Origin: Tigriopus japonicus
Taxonomy: Eukaryota; Arthropoda; Copepoda; Harpacticoida; Harpacticidae
DNA length: 64,000 nucleotides
Reading direction: 5' to 3'
NCBI GenBank assembly: GCA_010645155.1
Contig: CM021323.1
Coordinates: forward strand, 9,623,734-9,687,733
Shown: piece after piece, positions 10,901-23,442 of the stretch
How the letters are laid out: every line of letters begins with the position of its first letter
How positions within the stretch are numbered: position 1 is the stretch's first letter
Notes under the pieces: generated by a model
Databases searched by the model: none
The model's input: the letters and a program-made list of their open reading frames with translations, nothing else
What the model was told of the DNA's origin: nothing
Position numbers and translations under genes: made by a program

Positions 10901-13900
10901 AACCTGTAATAACTTCATTATGAGGCAAGAATCTTGAGGTCCCCAAAATTTAAGAATATTTTTTGATACAATAATTAACAACTTGCTGTTATGTACTGCC
11001 AATTTCAAATCATTGGGGATGTACGAGAAGCATTCAAACTTAGCTAAGTGAAGAGCGAATTTTAGGAATTTCACTTCTTTCCATTACTAGAAATGCGATA
11101 AATGCCGCTTGAGGTCGCTTTTTTGATTGTCAATAGGCAATTGAAAAATTTAGGTGTTTGAGGCTACAGAGTGCTGCACGTGCTACATTGCACAGTGGGC
11201 CCAGAGTAGCGATTTGCAAGAGATTTGGTTGTTGTCCTTTTTCCGAGTATAATCAAAGATATTTTGTTTGTTAATGCACTTCAATGCATTCCAAGAAATG
11301 CCTAGGAACAATTGTAATTTTCAGACATTGGTGAAGAATTTAACATATTTGTCTAATTATAGAACAGATTTGATCATTTAACAAGCCATAGTAATGTGAA
11401 AGCGGCGAGGCGGTCCCAAATAAATCTTATCGTTAAAAATTGTCGTCAGATAAAAATGTTTTTAAGGTAAAGGTGACGCGCACTCCCATTTTGGGAGCAA
11501 TTTGAATAAATTATTTTTTTCATTTTTTTCCAAATTCCAAGATGAAATCTTAAATCCTTCCGAATATTAAGACAAATCATTCTAGAGATTTGAAACTTGG
11601 TTCACTCTTCGCACATATGTGGGTGTTTATTTATGTATAAAATTATGATGGTTTTGTTGCTAATGGTGTGGAACTTATAAGCAAAATTCTGGAATATTTT
11701 TTAGGCTTAAAATTTGTTCTTTTCTAGGAACATCACAGGAATGAGAGAGCTCTCGTATTGGGAGAGGCTCCAGAAGTTAGGGCTGCAGAGTACTCAGAGA
11801 AGGTATGAACGGTATCTGATACTATATGTTTTCAAGAGCGTTCATGGGCTCTGTCCTAACCCAGGCTTTGAGATCAGTTGTAGCGATCGTAGAGGTTTTA
11901 CGTGCGTTCTAAGAGCACCTCCAAATTCAAGGGAATCCAAGGGAATCAAATTAGACATTAATTTGACCATTTCACGACGAAAACTTCAATTCGGACGCAA
12001 AGTAAAATTTGCTGGATATATTAGCTAATATGTTTTGTTTGCACCAAGGCATGCTGCAAGCATACTTTCATTATTGACTTCAAGCGTATTTTAAGCCTTC
12101 TACAGCATTTCTTACCAAATTTTGGGTTAAACATCTAATACGTAAAAGCTGACATTCATACGTATGGCGTCATTTTAGAAGCCTGAAGACGTTAAAAAGA
12201 CGCAGAAAGGATGGAAGTCAATTGATGAAGTATGCTTCAAAGCATGGATCTCCAAACACAAAACATATGACCTATTGTGTCTAAAAATGGAGTAGAGCTG
12301 AATCCTGAAAAGATTCAGGCACTGTCAAAATTTCCTGCGCCGACAGATCTGACTACTTTAAGATAATTCTTGGGGCTTGTCAATCAACTGGGAAATTTCA
12401 TTCCCGATATAACGCATATTACACAAAATATGTGTCACTTTTAAAGAAAGACAACCCGTTTCAATAGCAAATGTGGTTCGATAACAATTGAGTAGGAACA
12501 AACAACATTTGGTAATAAATGCGAACTTCATATAAAATAAGTAGCACTTATTTTCAATAAATGCGAACTTCATTTAAAATAAGTAGCACTTATTTTCAAT
12601 AAATGTGAACTTCATTTAAAATAAGTAGCACTTATCTTTAAATATCTTGACGCAGAATTAAAATAAGTAGCACATTTGATACATTGACCCTCAATGGAGA
12701 CCAATTGTAAATTCATTAGAACATGAAAACGATGGTTTTAAGTAATATCAGCACCATGAAGGACCAAAAAACATCCCCCTCCTCAGCATATTTAAACATT
12801 ACGCACGTACATACTTTGTATTTTGATCTGGAAGTTACGTAGATAGTTTTAGGTATCACATCCTTTAAATAATCCAGTACTGTTTATCATGACTATTTCT
12901 CGAGCATCAATTTTCTAGTACCGGTGCTCTGTCATCAACGTTTGAAGTGACACCACTAGCATACAAGAAGGAACAGCATTTGAGATTTGTTGACAGGCCT
13001 CGAACGAGGGCAGATGACAAGCGGATTTTTGTTAACATGTCTCGGGCGCTTGCCAATACCTACGAAATAAGATGGGTTCCTGGAAAAACACATCAATTGC
13101 TAATGCTCTTTCACGAGCACCAGTTTTCGATCCAGATGAACATTTGGATGATTTAGGTGATTTGGTTTTGGTAGCAAGTTTATCGAGTGCTCCAAAGGCT
13201 TCTTTATCAATAGGCCACATGTTAACGCACCTCATTTAAAAGCGAGAGCACACCAAAATCAAGTCAGATCAATCGCCCTTGAGTAAATACTCGTGAAAAC
13301 TCCTGTGTTTGAAACACAGCAGCTAGGGAGAGTATATAGTCGACGAATGCTAATTCGACTTGATTTTGGTATACTCTCGCTTTTGAATTAAGTGCGTTAA
13401 CATGCGGCCTGATAGCTCGTATGCTTTGAGTGCAAAGCTCGATAGTTGACTTGCAAGTTTACTTTAGAGTGTGCTTGCCTGATTTTCTCCATCGATTTGG
13501 GTTTTCTCGAATGTGACGGTCCGTTTCGATCATGAAATTCCCGAACATCCATGATCGTTCGCTCGCACGCTTTCAAAGCCTTCACTCTAAAACCCCGTTT
13601 AAAAATGGATACCAAGTGAAATGGAAACTACATCAAAATTCTCAAAGTCCGATCGTCTTGTCGACCTCTCTGCTATTTTTTACCCACAAAAAATAATTAG
13701 GTAGTTGTAAGATTTTAAGGTTTCTTCGTCATTAAAATTTTTAGACTGTCCCCCTGACGAATTTGCTCCATAAGTATCACAATTCTTGACACCCTTATTT
13801 TCTGAATGGTTCATGTCTAAGTGCTCTCATATCATGCAATATGATTTCTAAGTTGCGCGAAGTCATGGCGTTTGTTCGCGGGTTGTGGCGTGCAACAAGT

Positions 13901-16900
13901 TCTTAAAGGTATAATACTGAGGAAAATCCCTTTGAACCGTGATTGCAAGGACCATTAAACAAAAATGTTAAATCTTTTTCCAAGTTACAAATTGAAATCT
14001 AACACTTTTCGTATTCTTTGTACCAGAATCATTGAACCGGAATCAGTAGCGTCATCACATGTGAATAACCAACAAGACGAGTTATCCACCTTTAGAGATG
14101 TGTTGAGGGAAAGAAGACTTTCCCATTGAAATTAGAAATCTGATGTTGATTGCGCTTGGTACTTAAAACTGCTGTCACGAGTGCTTACCGTGTTTCAAAT
14201 AGTGAACTCAAAGAAGAAAGAACAATCCAAATAAGAAGACAAAAAAACGAGAGAATTTCGATTAATTGTCGAACAAATCTTTAAGTTGCGCAAAGTCATG
14301 GCGTTTGCGTCATGAATTATTTGCAACAAGTTCTTTAAGGTATAATACTGAGAAAAAAAGGGAGGAGACGTGGTGTCGTGGTTAGCGCAGTTTCCAATAG
14401 TGAGAGAGATCCCAGGTTCGATGCTCCTCCCCGACCTTTCTCAAGGGAACTTTTAGACGCTAATCCACACCCACAGATGGAGAACCATTCTGATACCGGA
14501 CATGAGATTGCCTATCGGAACAATTCGGACGATGTGATTGCTGGCTTCGCTGGCTGGGCGAGGCTCAACCCTCCGACCCTAGCACCAACAATCCAAAAAA
14601 AATCAGACAAAGTGCAGTTTGACTTTTTTGTGGAACAGGACGAAGAAGATAATGTACAGTGCTATTTTAATTGTTATCTTGGCTGAAAATGTGTCGAGAT
14701 GGTTCACCATCAGCTGTCTTTGAGTACTTAAATTATAACTTTGAGTCATTCAATCTCGAGCAAGCAAAGAGGCTTAACGAAACATCTTCGATGTCATGGT
14801 GAGGAAAAAGTGAGGATATGTGATGTCATTGCAAGCAGTCTCCTACAGGGAAAGAGTTCCCACGTTCGCTTCTCCTCCTTGATCTTTCTCAAAGAAATTT
14901 TAAGACGTGTTTACAAATGCACAGATGGAGAACTGTTACGATCTTGGACAGGAGGTTGCCTATCGGAAAAATTGTATGATTCAATGGCTGGCTTTGGTGG
15001 CCAGACTAGGTTTGCTTAATAACTTTACCCTGAAACCCACAACAAGAAGGATTCAAAGCCAAGGAATGATTTTATTGAATCATGTACAGTGAAACGACTG
15101 CTTGTTATAAAGTCTTATTAAAGACTCGACATGTTCTATCAAGTTCTTCTGTGATAATGACAAAGACTTTCAACCAAGTGTAAAAGTGTATATGAGCCCT
15201 ATATTTCTATCAAATCTTTGAAATTAAACTTTTCAGCGTTGTCAAAATCTGACATCATCATGCCAGTTTTAAAGGTCAATCGTATGTTAAAACAGCATGC
15301 CTTACAATAGGGTAAGCAATTCTTCCAAATAGGGTCCACGAACTTGCCAGGGGGCGTCTTCATACACCATGTGCAATGGAGACAAGAAAAACAGCGAGGA
15401 AGTGCTTAGTTTGGGAAATTATTCAAGAGAATATGGTAGTGAAGGAGAAGTAGAAATAGCCAAATGACACATAAGTTTGAAACCATTAGAGACTCCTAAA
15501 CATAAGTTGGTTTAAAGAAGGTAATAGTTATGATCATCTCATTTTGTATTCTCACTTCTGATTGGTTGGTTCTGATTGAAGAAGATATAGACCAAAAGAA
15601 ATGTGAGAAGTTGTCTTTGCACCACTCTTGAACAATTCTGGCAGAATGGGCGGGGGCTCCATCTTGTTGGAAACATACTGGAAGCCCGGCAAATTCAGCT
15701 TGGGCCCATGGCATCACTTTTGATTGCAAGCAGTCAAGGTAGACTGTCTTGTTGATCTTCACGCCGTCTGGGATGCGAAAGAGGGGAGACTTTTTGCCTG
15801 CCAACTAAAGTCTATAAATGTGTCAAATTTTAATAAGAATGTTTGTTTCAAGAATTATAGTTGAATGGCTTCCTTTTTAGGCCCAAAGAGATAATGGACC
15901 ACATTGGCAAGGCTCAATTTCGGAGGTTCCTTCCTCTTTAAAAAGATTTCCTTGCTTGGTAGAAACAAACGAGCATTTTCAAACATACGGATCTCATAAC
16001 TTGGTTCCAATTCCCTCCATTTTCCTTCTCATTTTCTTTTAAATTTGAATCTCAACCTGCAACGCACAGCACTGTAAAATGACTGATATCTCCAACTAAT
16101 TAGCTTAACGCCATCTTTTGACAACGGTGAAAACTTTAAAAAGTGGGCAATCTGTTCAAGGTCCATTCCCAGCCGACCGTTCATTGTCATGTTTTTCTAC
16201 CAAGCGGTCGGTTGTAAGGCATCCAATAGTCTAGATATCCAGAGCTCAAAAGAAGAGAAAAAGTCATCGGAACATCATTGCCTTAAGTATGGATTGCAGC
16301 TAAATAAGTTTTGTGCACAATAGATGTTCACTTATTGCTAGTTTTATTCTGTTGGTTGTGTGCCGTTTTTCTCGTTTTCTACCAAAAAAAAACGTGTAAC
16401 TTTAAAAGACCAAACGTACAGGAGCCCAAAATTGGGCATATTGGAAAACCGAGACCAAAATATTTTGACCTAAAAATGCGACCATATCAGAATATGAAAG
16501 TTTCGTAATCCTTCTAAGTCTAGGGTTATTTACCGTTTTTCTCCTTTTTGCCATTTTTGGGGATTTAACAGGCTTGGTTTCTGTGCTGAATTCTGTAACT
16601 CTAATCATAAGCCCTAGAAGTTTTCAAAGCTGGCCAAAATTAAGATATTCAGGGCCTTCCGTAAGGCAATAAATTATATCATGGAAGTTTTTCACCTGTC
16701 ACTTAGTTGCATTACAATCAAGCCATTCACTATGGATCCGATACTTTGAGCCATCATGAGGTTTGCCCCTCGTTCGGCTTGATCGCAAACCCAATCATGT
16801 TCCACAGCCAGACTGTGAAACGCATCAGAACTAGACAAATTGAACACTTGCCCATGGGGACAAGATATCTGAAAGAGAAGCCTCTGCAAGATCAATATCC

Positions 16901-17361
16901 ACGTTCCTATACAATTGAATAGGGGGTCTTGCCTTGTTCGTCTCGTGGAAGCACTGGTTTGAAATGAAATCGGCCATGACACCAAATGACAAACATTCAG
17001 CCTTAGTAGAACTGACTTCCAACATTTCACACTCCATGACATGGTCTTCATAAAGGAAAGGGCTTGGGTAGAGAATAAATGGTTTTGTCATTTCATTTTG
17101 ATGATATGTTTTCTCTTTTACTCACTCGTCTCTGATGTAATCAGGTAGGGCACATCTAGTTGGAGGTGTGGTGATGAGGAACACCAATTGGAACATGGTC
17201 ATGGCCCCGAAGAACCCAATGAGAAATATGTACACCCAGCTTTGAAAGAATTGGAACCGTCCAAATCCTAAAACATCCTCAATTCGTTGATTGGCACTGA
17301 CTGTTGGTTTATAATCACTCTCTTCCAAAAAGGCATTGTGGTCGAACGGACCGTCTGACAT
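7937..17361 (-). CDS. SLC22-family organic ion transporter, nine exons
   Basis: This is an MFS transporter of the organic cation/carnitine (SLC22) type, expected in the plasma membrane; the substrate cannot be told. Exons on the minus strand: 17361-17126, 17062-16933, 16868-16696, 9702-9545, 9468-9315, 8976-8749, 8670-8456, 8385-8198 and 8140-7937. They sum to 1686 nt (561 codons plus stop) with every phase matching. Landmarks are TM1 after RFQFFQSWVYIFLIGFFGAM, a Cys-containing extracellular loop ending HDWVCDQAERG, MFS motif A as SDSWGRKPV, the post-TM6 motif MPESPRLLL and GRR in the C-terminal half. Intron 2 (16869-16932, 64 nt) uses a GC donor (AAG|GCAAGA). The donor of exon 5 (ACT|GTTACC) is weak and is the least certain junction. 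Intron 3 is 7 kb and packed with transposons. Length and motifs suggest a working gene. Confidence 0.88.
9037..9280. repeat. MITE-like dispersed repeat, copy 1
   Basis: About 240 bp that is repeated at 12027-12268 in the same gene. The ends are imperfect inverted repeats (ATATGTTTTG and CAAAACACAT), and an internal GGCATGCTGCAAGCATGC is itself palindromic. It has no ORF. It sits in the short intron between exons 5 and 6 of the transporter, ending about 35 bp from the inferred donor. Confidence 0.7.
9703..11700. other. Intron 3 of the transporter, proximal part
   Basis: This is AT-rich intronic DNA. Apart from short open frames with no protein-like character and a G-rich stretch (10270-10320), I see no gene, clear repeat or regulatory element. 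Confidence 0.5.
11714..12026 (+). pseudogene. LINE C-terminal fragment (family shared with 58565-59460)
   Basis: The reading NITGMRELSYWERLQKLGL…QRRYERYLILYVFK…HGLCPNPGFEI is the thumb and C-terminal part of a jockey-like LINE RT. The same peptide recurs at 59115-59260, so both come from one LINE family. The start and 5' domains are missing. It lies inside intron 3 of the transporter and is immediately followed by the second MITE copy. Confidence 0.75.
12027..12268. repeat. MITE-like dispersed repeat, copy 2
   Basis: Second copy of the repeat at 9037-9280, in the same orientation and with cleaner terminal inverted repeats (ATATGTTTTG and CAAAACATAT). The two copies differ by scattered substitutions and small indels, so the duplication is not recent. 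Confidence 0.7.
12269..13210 (+). pseudogene. Ty3/gypsy RT-RNase H fragments
   Basis: Two decayed plus-strand pieces are present. At 12270-12450 the frame reads PIVSKNGVELNPEKIQAL and, after a stop, FLGLVNQLGNFIPD, the RT thumb of a gypsy pol. At 12950-13210 another frame reads RFVDRPRTRADDKR, then IRWVPGKTHQ and, after a shift, NALSRAPVFDPDEHLDDLGD, the end of RNase H. About 500 bp of non-coding DNA separates them, including a tandem of TTCATWTAAAATAAGTAGCA units at 12520-12640. Stops and frameshifts show it is dead. Confidence 0.7.
12525..12640. repeat. Short tandem repeat, about 46-bp unit
   Basis: About 2.5 copies of a unit containing AATGCGAACTTCATTTAAAA followed by TAAGTAGCACTTATTTTCAAT are visible inside the decayed gypsy fragment. 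Confidence 0.7.
13211..13412. repeat. Foldback element, about 200 bp
   Basis: The segment begins AGGCCACATGTTAACGCAC and ends GTGCGTTAACATGCGGCCT. The inverted arms extend inward through the AAAAGCGAGAG and CTCTCGCTTTT blocks and then CCAAAATCAAGTC against GACTTGATTTTGG, about 50 bp each. The central 90 bp is unpaired. It lies at the end of the gypsy RNase H fragment. Confidence 0.75.
13850..14358. repeat. Direct repeat pair of about 75 bp
   Basis: Sequence at 13850-13925 (AAGTTGCGCGAAGTCATGGC … CAACAAGTTCTTAAAGGTATAATACTGAG) recurs at 14280-14358 with a few changes. About 355 bp lie between the copies, without an ORF. The pair could be termini of a small retroelement or a simple duplication; no primer site is evident. 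Confidence 0.55.
14359..14690 (+). mobile_element. tRNA-derived SINE, copy 1
   Basis: The head is tRNA-like, with an A-box region (GTGGTTAGCGCAGT at 14378-14391) and a B box (GGTTCGATGC at 14414-14423) at the usual spacing for RNA polymerase III. A non-tRNA body follows, ending near an A-rich stretch (CCAAAAAAAATC). A diverged second copy lies at 14810-15060. It is not a functional tRNA, since the acceptor stem does not pair and no anticodon arm is evident. Confidence 0.7.
14810..15060 (+). mobile_element. tRNA-derived SINE, copy 2 (diverged)
   Basis: This stretch shares the body of the 14359-14690 SINE: CTTTCTCAA, a CACAGATGGAGAACYRTT block, TTGCCTATCGGAA, and GGCTGGCTT before the tail. The tRNA-like head is eroded: the B-box position reads CACGTTCGCTTC. 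Both copies point the same way inside intron 3 of the transporter. Confidence 0.55.
15496..15804 (-). pseudogene. mariner/Tc1 transposase fragment
   Basis: The minus strand encodes VKINKTVYLDCLQSKVMPWA and FQQDGAPAHSARIVQEWCKDNF, the region around the second catalytic Asp (QDGAPAH) of Tc1/mariner DDE transposases. The reading then degenerates before the third catalytic residue. The N-terminal DNA-binding half is absent. Confidence 0.7.
15805..16690. other. Transporter intron 3, distal part
   Basis: AT-rich intron sequence next to exon 3. I see no gene or clear repeat. Confidence 0.45.
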
Positions 17362-17800
17362 TTTTTTTTAAATTTTACTTAGTGCGATAATCTTGTTTTT
17401 TAGATGAAACACTGCTCCAGCGTCACTACTTTGACTGACGGGGCAAGCGTTCGTCCAAGTCAAACGTGCCGCGATATGTATCCAATGACCTCGAAAAAAA
17501 ATATTTTCTCTGAGTCTCAAAAGAAGACGATGGAAGAAAAGTACTTACAAAATGGAAACTGTGAACGCATGATGTACGCACCCTCTGGACACTTTTCGAT
17601 TCGATTTATTATGTTAGTGGCGATACGCATGTCATTAATTCAAGGAAGATTTAAGTCGAACTGACTAGCTAATCGCCACAATCGATAAAGCCATGTTGAA
17701 CCCATTTGCTAATTCTCCCTTCCCTTCTCCCATATCACCTCCCTTCGAGTTCAAAATATAAGGCAAAATCCTCATCAATTATATTACAACTAATCATACG
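17362..17800. other. Upstream region of the transporter
   Basis: The 5' flank of the minus-strand transporter gene. The initiator ATG at 17359-17361 is preceded by an A/T run. No TATA box or other promoter element stands out. Confidence 0.3.
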
Positions 17801-17804
17801 ATAT

Positions 17805-18620
17805 TCAATTCGTTCTTTTGATGTTGAAGGGCTGTACAATGTTCTTGCATCTTTGACTTCGTCTTGGTATTGTGGCTGGTGAAAAGGACAAGTTTAATGT
17901 TTCAATATTTTTTGATAAAGGGGCAAACACTGGGTTCACATAACATGATACTAATGGCCGTAAGAATCTTCTGCTTCGCCAAAACACTGCACCACTCATT
18001 GTTTTCACATAATTCGTGGATTGACTTTGCATTAGATGATCAAGCGACAGAATCAAAACACAAAGAAAAAACTATTTAAACAGTTTGCAAGAAATAAGGG
18101 TACAAGTTTTGGCTCTTGAAAAAACTTGTTTCATCAAGCTCGTCTTGACCTACGAGAGAGAAGAGGCAGATTCCAATGCAAAATGAGCAGTCACTAGTGA
18201 AATCAGAACAAGAAAACCGATGTTCACAACTTAAAACTGATCAACCTCAAAATCATGAGCTGTTGCCAATAGTCTCTCCGTTGTCCAATCCAAACAATCA
18301 CTCCAGTTTTGACCCATTTCTTCGATTTGACATCTTGAATGTGTTCACTAGTACCAATAGCAAGAGTCTTCAGAGGTCTGGCTGATTTATCGTAATATGC
18401 CTTTTCACGAGAACGAAAATCTTTCGAATCCACTTCATCAAATGCCTCCAGCCACTCTGATAAGAAAGTTTGGCGCTGAGAGAACACAACTGAAGAGAGT
18501 GGTCTTCCATTGAGAATTTGAGCCGGACTTCTTCCTTGTAATTTAGGTGTGTTTCTCCCCTCTAGTAACGCTCTCTGGAATGCGTCGCAAAAGAACTATC
18601 CATTTATGGTGGTCTTTCCA
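17805..18620 (-). pseudogene. Ty3/gypsy pol C-terminal fragment
   Basis: Minus-strand frames give the integrase tail: an LQGRSPAQILNGRPLSSV block, then YYDKSARPLKTLAIGTSEHI, then VWIGQRRDYW and finally a piece reading FWRSRRFLRPLV. This matches the tail type seen at 1-601. About 170 bp with frameshifts separate the last two blocks. The 207-bp satellite starts directly at its right edge. Confidence 0.7.
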
Positions 18621-18621
18621 A

Positions 18622-21600
18622 TCATTATTTTGCCTATTTGTTTTGTTCCCATGTTCCATTTTAATTTTTGTACCATAAATTCAATGTCTGTTCTTCGTTT
18701 TAGAGTGTTTTCATGCATTAGAAAAAAAAACATGATTTGATTTTTCCAAAATTCGATCTCCCATAATAAGCTGGCTATTAACCAAGAAGCTTGATCAACC
18801 AATACTATATTTGAGTTTTGCTCGTTAATTTGCCTATCTTTTCTGTTCCCACGTTCCATTTTAACTTTTGAACCACAAGTTCAATGTCTGTTCTTCGTTT
18901 TAGAGTGTTTTCATGCATTAGAAATCAAGAAAAAACATATGATTTTTCAAAAATTCGATCTCCCAAAATAAACTCGCAATTACACAAGAAGCATATTAAT
19001 CAACCACTACTGTATTTGAGTTTTGTTTGTCATTTTGCCTATTTCTTCTGTTCCCTTGTTTCATTTTAATTTTTGGACCACATATTCAATGTCTGTTCAT
19101 CGTTTGAGTTTGTTTCCATGCATCAAAAATGAAAAAAAAATACATGCTGAGATTTTTCAAAAATTCGATCTCCCATAATAAACTCGCTATTACCCGAGAA
19201 GCTTGATCAACCAATACTATCTTTGAGTTTTGCTCGTTATTTTGCTTATCTTTTTTGTTCACTTGTTCGATTTAAATTTTTGGACCACAAATTCAATGTT
19301 TATGCGTCGTCTGAGAGTGATCTCAATTGAACAAAATCAAGAAAAATACATGATATGATTTTTCCAAAATTCGATTTCCCATAAAAAACTCGCTATTACC
19401 CGAGAAGCTTAATCAACCAATACTATATTTGAGTGTTGCTTATTACTTTGCCTATCTTTTCTGTTCCCACGTTCCATTTTAATTTTTGGACCACAAATTC
19501 AATGTCTCTGCGTCGTCTGACAGTGATCTCAATTGAACAAAATCAAGAAAAATACATGATATGATTTTTCCAAACTTCGATGTCCCATAATAAACTCGCT
19601 ATTACCCGAGAATCTTGATCAACCAATACTATCTTTGAGTTTTGCTCGTTATTTTGCTTATCTTTTTTGTTCACTTGTTCAATTTTAATTTTTGGACCAC
19701 AAATTCAATGTCTGTTCGTCGTCTAAGAGTGTTTTCATGCTTTAGAAATAAAAAAAACTACATGATATGATTTTTCCAAAATTCGATGTCCCATAATAAA
19801 CTCGCAATTACCCGAGAAGCTTGATCAACCAATACTATCTTTGAGTTTTGCTCGTTATTTTGCTTATCTTTTTTGTTCACTTGTTCGATTTAAATTTTTG
19901 GACCACAAATTCAATGTTTATGCGTCGTCTGAGAGTGATCTCAATTGAACAAAATCAAGAAAAATACATGATATGATTTTTCCAAAATTCGATCTCCCAT
20001 AATAAACTTGCTATTACCCGAGAAGCTTCATCAACCAACATTGTATTTGAGTTTTGCTCGTTATTTTGCCTATCTTTTCTGTTCCCATGTTCCATTTTCA
20101 TTTTTGGACCACAAATTTAATGTCTGTTCGTCGTCTGAGAGTGATTTCAATTGAATAAAATCAAGAAAAATACATGATATGATTTTTCCAAAATTCGATC
20201 TCCCATAATAAACTCGCTATTACCCGAGAAGCTTGATCAACCAATACTATATTTGAGTTTTGCTCGTTATTTTGCCTATCTTTTCTATTCCCATGTTCCA
20301 ATTTATTTTTGGATCACAAATTCAATGTCTGTTCATCGTCTGAGAGTGATCTCAATTGAACAAAATCAAGAAAAATACATGATATGATTTTTCCAAAATT
20401 CGATCTCCCATAATAAACTCGCTATTACCCGAGAAGCTTGATCAACCAATACTATATTTGAGTTTTGCTCGTTATTTTGCCTATCTTTTCTATTCCCATG
20501 TTCCAATTTATTTTTGGATCACAAATTCAATGTCTGTTCATCGTCTGAGAGTGATCTCAATTAAACAAAATCAAGAAAAATACATGATATGATTTTTCCA
20601 AAATTCGATGTCCAATAATAAACTCGCTATTATCCGAGAAGCTTGATCAACCAATACTATATTTGAGTTTTGCTCGTTATTTTGCCTATCTTTTCTGTTT
20701 CCATGTTCCATTTTAATTTTTGGACTGTAAATTCAATGTCTGTTCGTCGTCTGAAAATGTTTTCATGCATTAGAAATCATAAAAACTACATGATATGATT
20801 TTTCCAAAATTCGACGTCCAATAATAAACTCGCTATTGCGCGAGAAGCTTGATCAACCAATACTATATTTGAGTTTTGCTCGTTATTTTGCCTATCTTTT
20901 CTGTTCCCATGTTCAATTTTAATTTTTGGACCACAAATTCAATGTCTGTTCGTCGTCTGAGAGTGATCTCAATTTAACAAAATCAAGAAAACTACATGAT
21001 ATGATTTTTCCAAAATTCGATCTCCCATAAAAAGCTCGCTATTACCCGAGAAGCTTGATGAACGAATACTATATTTGAGTTTTGCTCGTTATTTTGCCTA
21101 TCTTTTCTGTTTCCATGTTCCATTTTAGTTCTTGGACCACAATTTCAATGTCTTTTCGTCGTCTGAGAGTGATCTCAATTTAACAAAATCAAGAAAAATA
21201 CATGATATGATTTTTCCAAAATTGGATGTCCCATCATAAACTCGCAATTATCCGAGAAGCTTGATCAACCAATACTATACTTGAGTTTTGCTCGTTACTA
21301 TGCCTATCTTTTCAGTTCCAATGTTCCATTTCAATTTTTGGACTACAAATTCAATGTTTATGCGTCGTCTGAGAGTGATCTCAATTTAACAAAATCAAGA
21401 AAACTACATGATATGATTTTTCCAAAATTCGATCTCCTATAATAAACTCGCAATTATCCGAGAAGCTTGATCAACCAATACTATATTTGAGTTTTGCTCG
21501 TTATTTTGCCTATCTTTTCTGTTTCCATGTTCCATTTTAATTTTTGGACTGTAAATTCAATGTCTGTTCGTCGTCTGAAAATGTTTTCATGCATTAGAAA

Positions 21601-23442
21601 TCATAAAAACTACATGATATGATTTTTCCAAAATTCGACGTCCAATAATAAACTCGCTATTACGCGAGAAGCTTGATCAACCAATACTATATTTGAGTTT
21701 TGCTCGTTATTTTGCCTATCTTTTCTGTTCCCATGTTCCATTTTTATTTTTGGACCACAAACTCAATGTCTGTTCGTCGTCTGAAAATGTTTTCATGCAT
21801 TAGAAATCATAAAAACTACATGATATGATTTTTCAAAATTCGATCTCCCATAATAAACTCGCAATTACCCGAGAAGCTTGATCAACCAATACTTTATTTG
21901 AGTTTTGCTCGTTATTTTGCCTATCTTTAGTGTTCCAATGTTCAATTTTAATTTTTGGACCACAAATTCAATGTCTGTTCGTCGTCTGAGAATGTTTTCA
22001 TGCTTTAGAAATCGGAAAAACTACATGATATGATTTTTCCAAAATTCTATCTCCCATAATAAACTCGCTATTACGCGAGAAGCTTGATCAACTAATACTT
22101 TATTTGAGTTTTGCTCGTTATTTTGGCTATCTTTTCTGTTTCCATGTTCTATTTTAATTTTTGGACTACAAATTCAAAGTTTATGCGTCGTCTGAGAGTG
22201 ATCTCAATTTAACAAAATCAAGAAAACTACATGATATGACTTTTCCAAAATTAGATGTCCAATAATAAACTCGCAAGTACCCGAGAAGCTTGATCAACCA
22301 AAACTGTTTTTGAGTTTTGCTCGTTACTATGCCTATCTTTTCTGTTCCAATGTTCAATCTTAATTTTTGGACCACAAATTCAATGTCTGTTCATCGTCTG
22401 AAAATGTTTTCATGCATTAGAAATCATAAAAACTACATGATATGATTTTTCCAAAATTCTATCTCCCATAAGAAACTCGCTATTACCCGAGAAGCTTGAT
22501 CAACCAATACTATATTTGAGTTTTGCTCGTTACTATGCATATCTTTTCAGTTCCAATGTTCCATTTTAATTTTTGGACTACAAATTCAAAGTTTATGCTT
22601 CGTCTGAGATTGATCTCAATTAAACAAAATCAAGAAAAATACATGATATGATTTTTCCAAAATTCGATCTCCCATAATAAGCTCGCAATTACCCGAGAAG
22701 CTTGATCAACAAAAACTGTTTTTGAGTTTTGATCGTTACTATGCCTATCTTTTCTGTTCCAATGTTCAATCTTAATTTTTGGAACACAAATTCAATGTCT
22801 GTTCATCGTCTGAAAATGTTTTCATGCATTATAAATCATAAAAACTACATGATATGAATTTTCCAAAATTCGATGTCCAATAATAAACTCGTAATTACCC
22901 TAGAAGCTTGATCAACCAATACTATATTTGAGTTTTGCTCGTTATTTTGCCTATCTTTTCTGTTCCCATGTTCAATTTTAATTTTTGGACCACAAATTCA
23001 ATGTCTGTTCGTCGTCTGAGAGTGATCTCAATTTAACAAAATCAAGAAAAATACATGATATGATTTTTCCAAAATTCGATCTCCCATAATAAGCTCGCTA
23101 TTACCCGAGAAGCTTGATCAACCAATACTATATTTGAGTTTTGCTCGTTATTTTGCCTATCTTTTCTGTTCCCATGTTCCATTTTAATTTTTGGACCACA
23201 AATTCAATGTCTGTTCGTCGTCTGAGAGTGTTTTCATGCATCAGAAATCAAGAAAAATACATGATATGATTTTTCCAAAATTCGATCTCCCATAATAAAC
23301 TCGCTATTACCCGAGAAGCTTCATCAACCAACATTGTATTTGAGTTTTGCTCGTTATTTTGCCTATCTTTTCTGTTTCCATGTTCAATTTTAATTTTTGG
23401 ACTACAAATTCAATGTTTATGCGTCGTCTGAGAGTGATCCCA
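18622..23442. repeat. Satellite array, about 207-bp unit, about 23 copies
   Basis: Head-to-tail units share the blocks GAGAAGCTTGATCAACCAAT, TTGAGTTTTGCTCGTTATTT, TTTTTGGACCACAAATTCAA, TGTCTGTTCGTCGTCTGAGA and CATGATATGATTTTTCC. Successive copies of a given block lie about 206-207 bp apart. Two sub-variants alternate, one with ATCTCAATTGAACAAAATCA and one with TTTTCATGCATTAGAAATCA. It is AT-rich and has no sustained ORF. The right end is cut by the terminal-inverted-repeat element at 23443. A second, more decayed block is at 29588-30780. Confidence 0.95.

Noticed and set aside
14378..14423. tRNA gene
   Set aside because: A and B boxes are present, but no acceptor-stem pairing or anticodon arm; a SINE body follows.
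18549..23400. Short ORFs within the satellite
   Set aside because: They recur with the repeat unit, are shorter than expected for genes and have no protein-like features.
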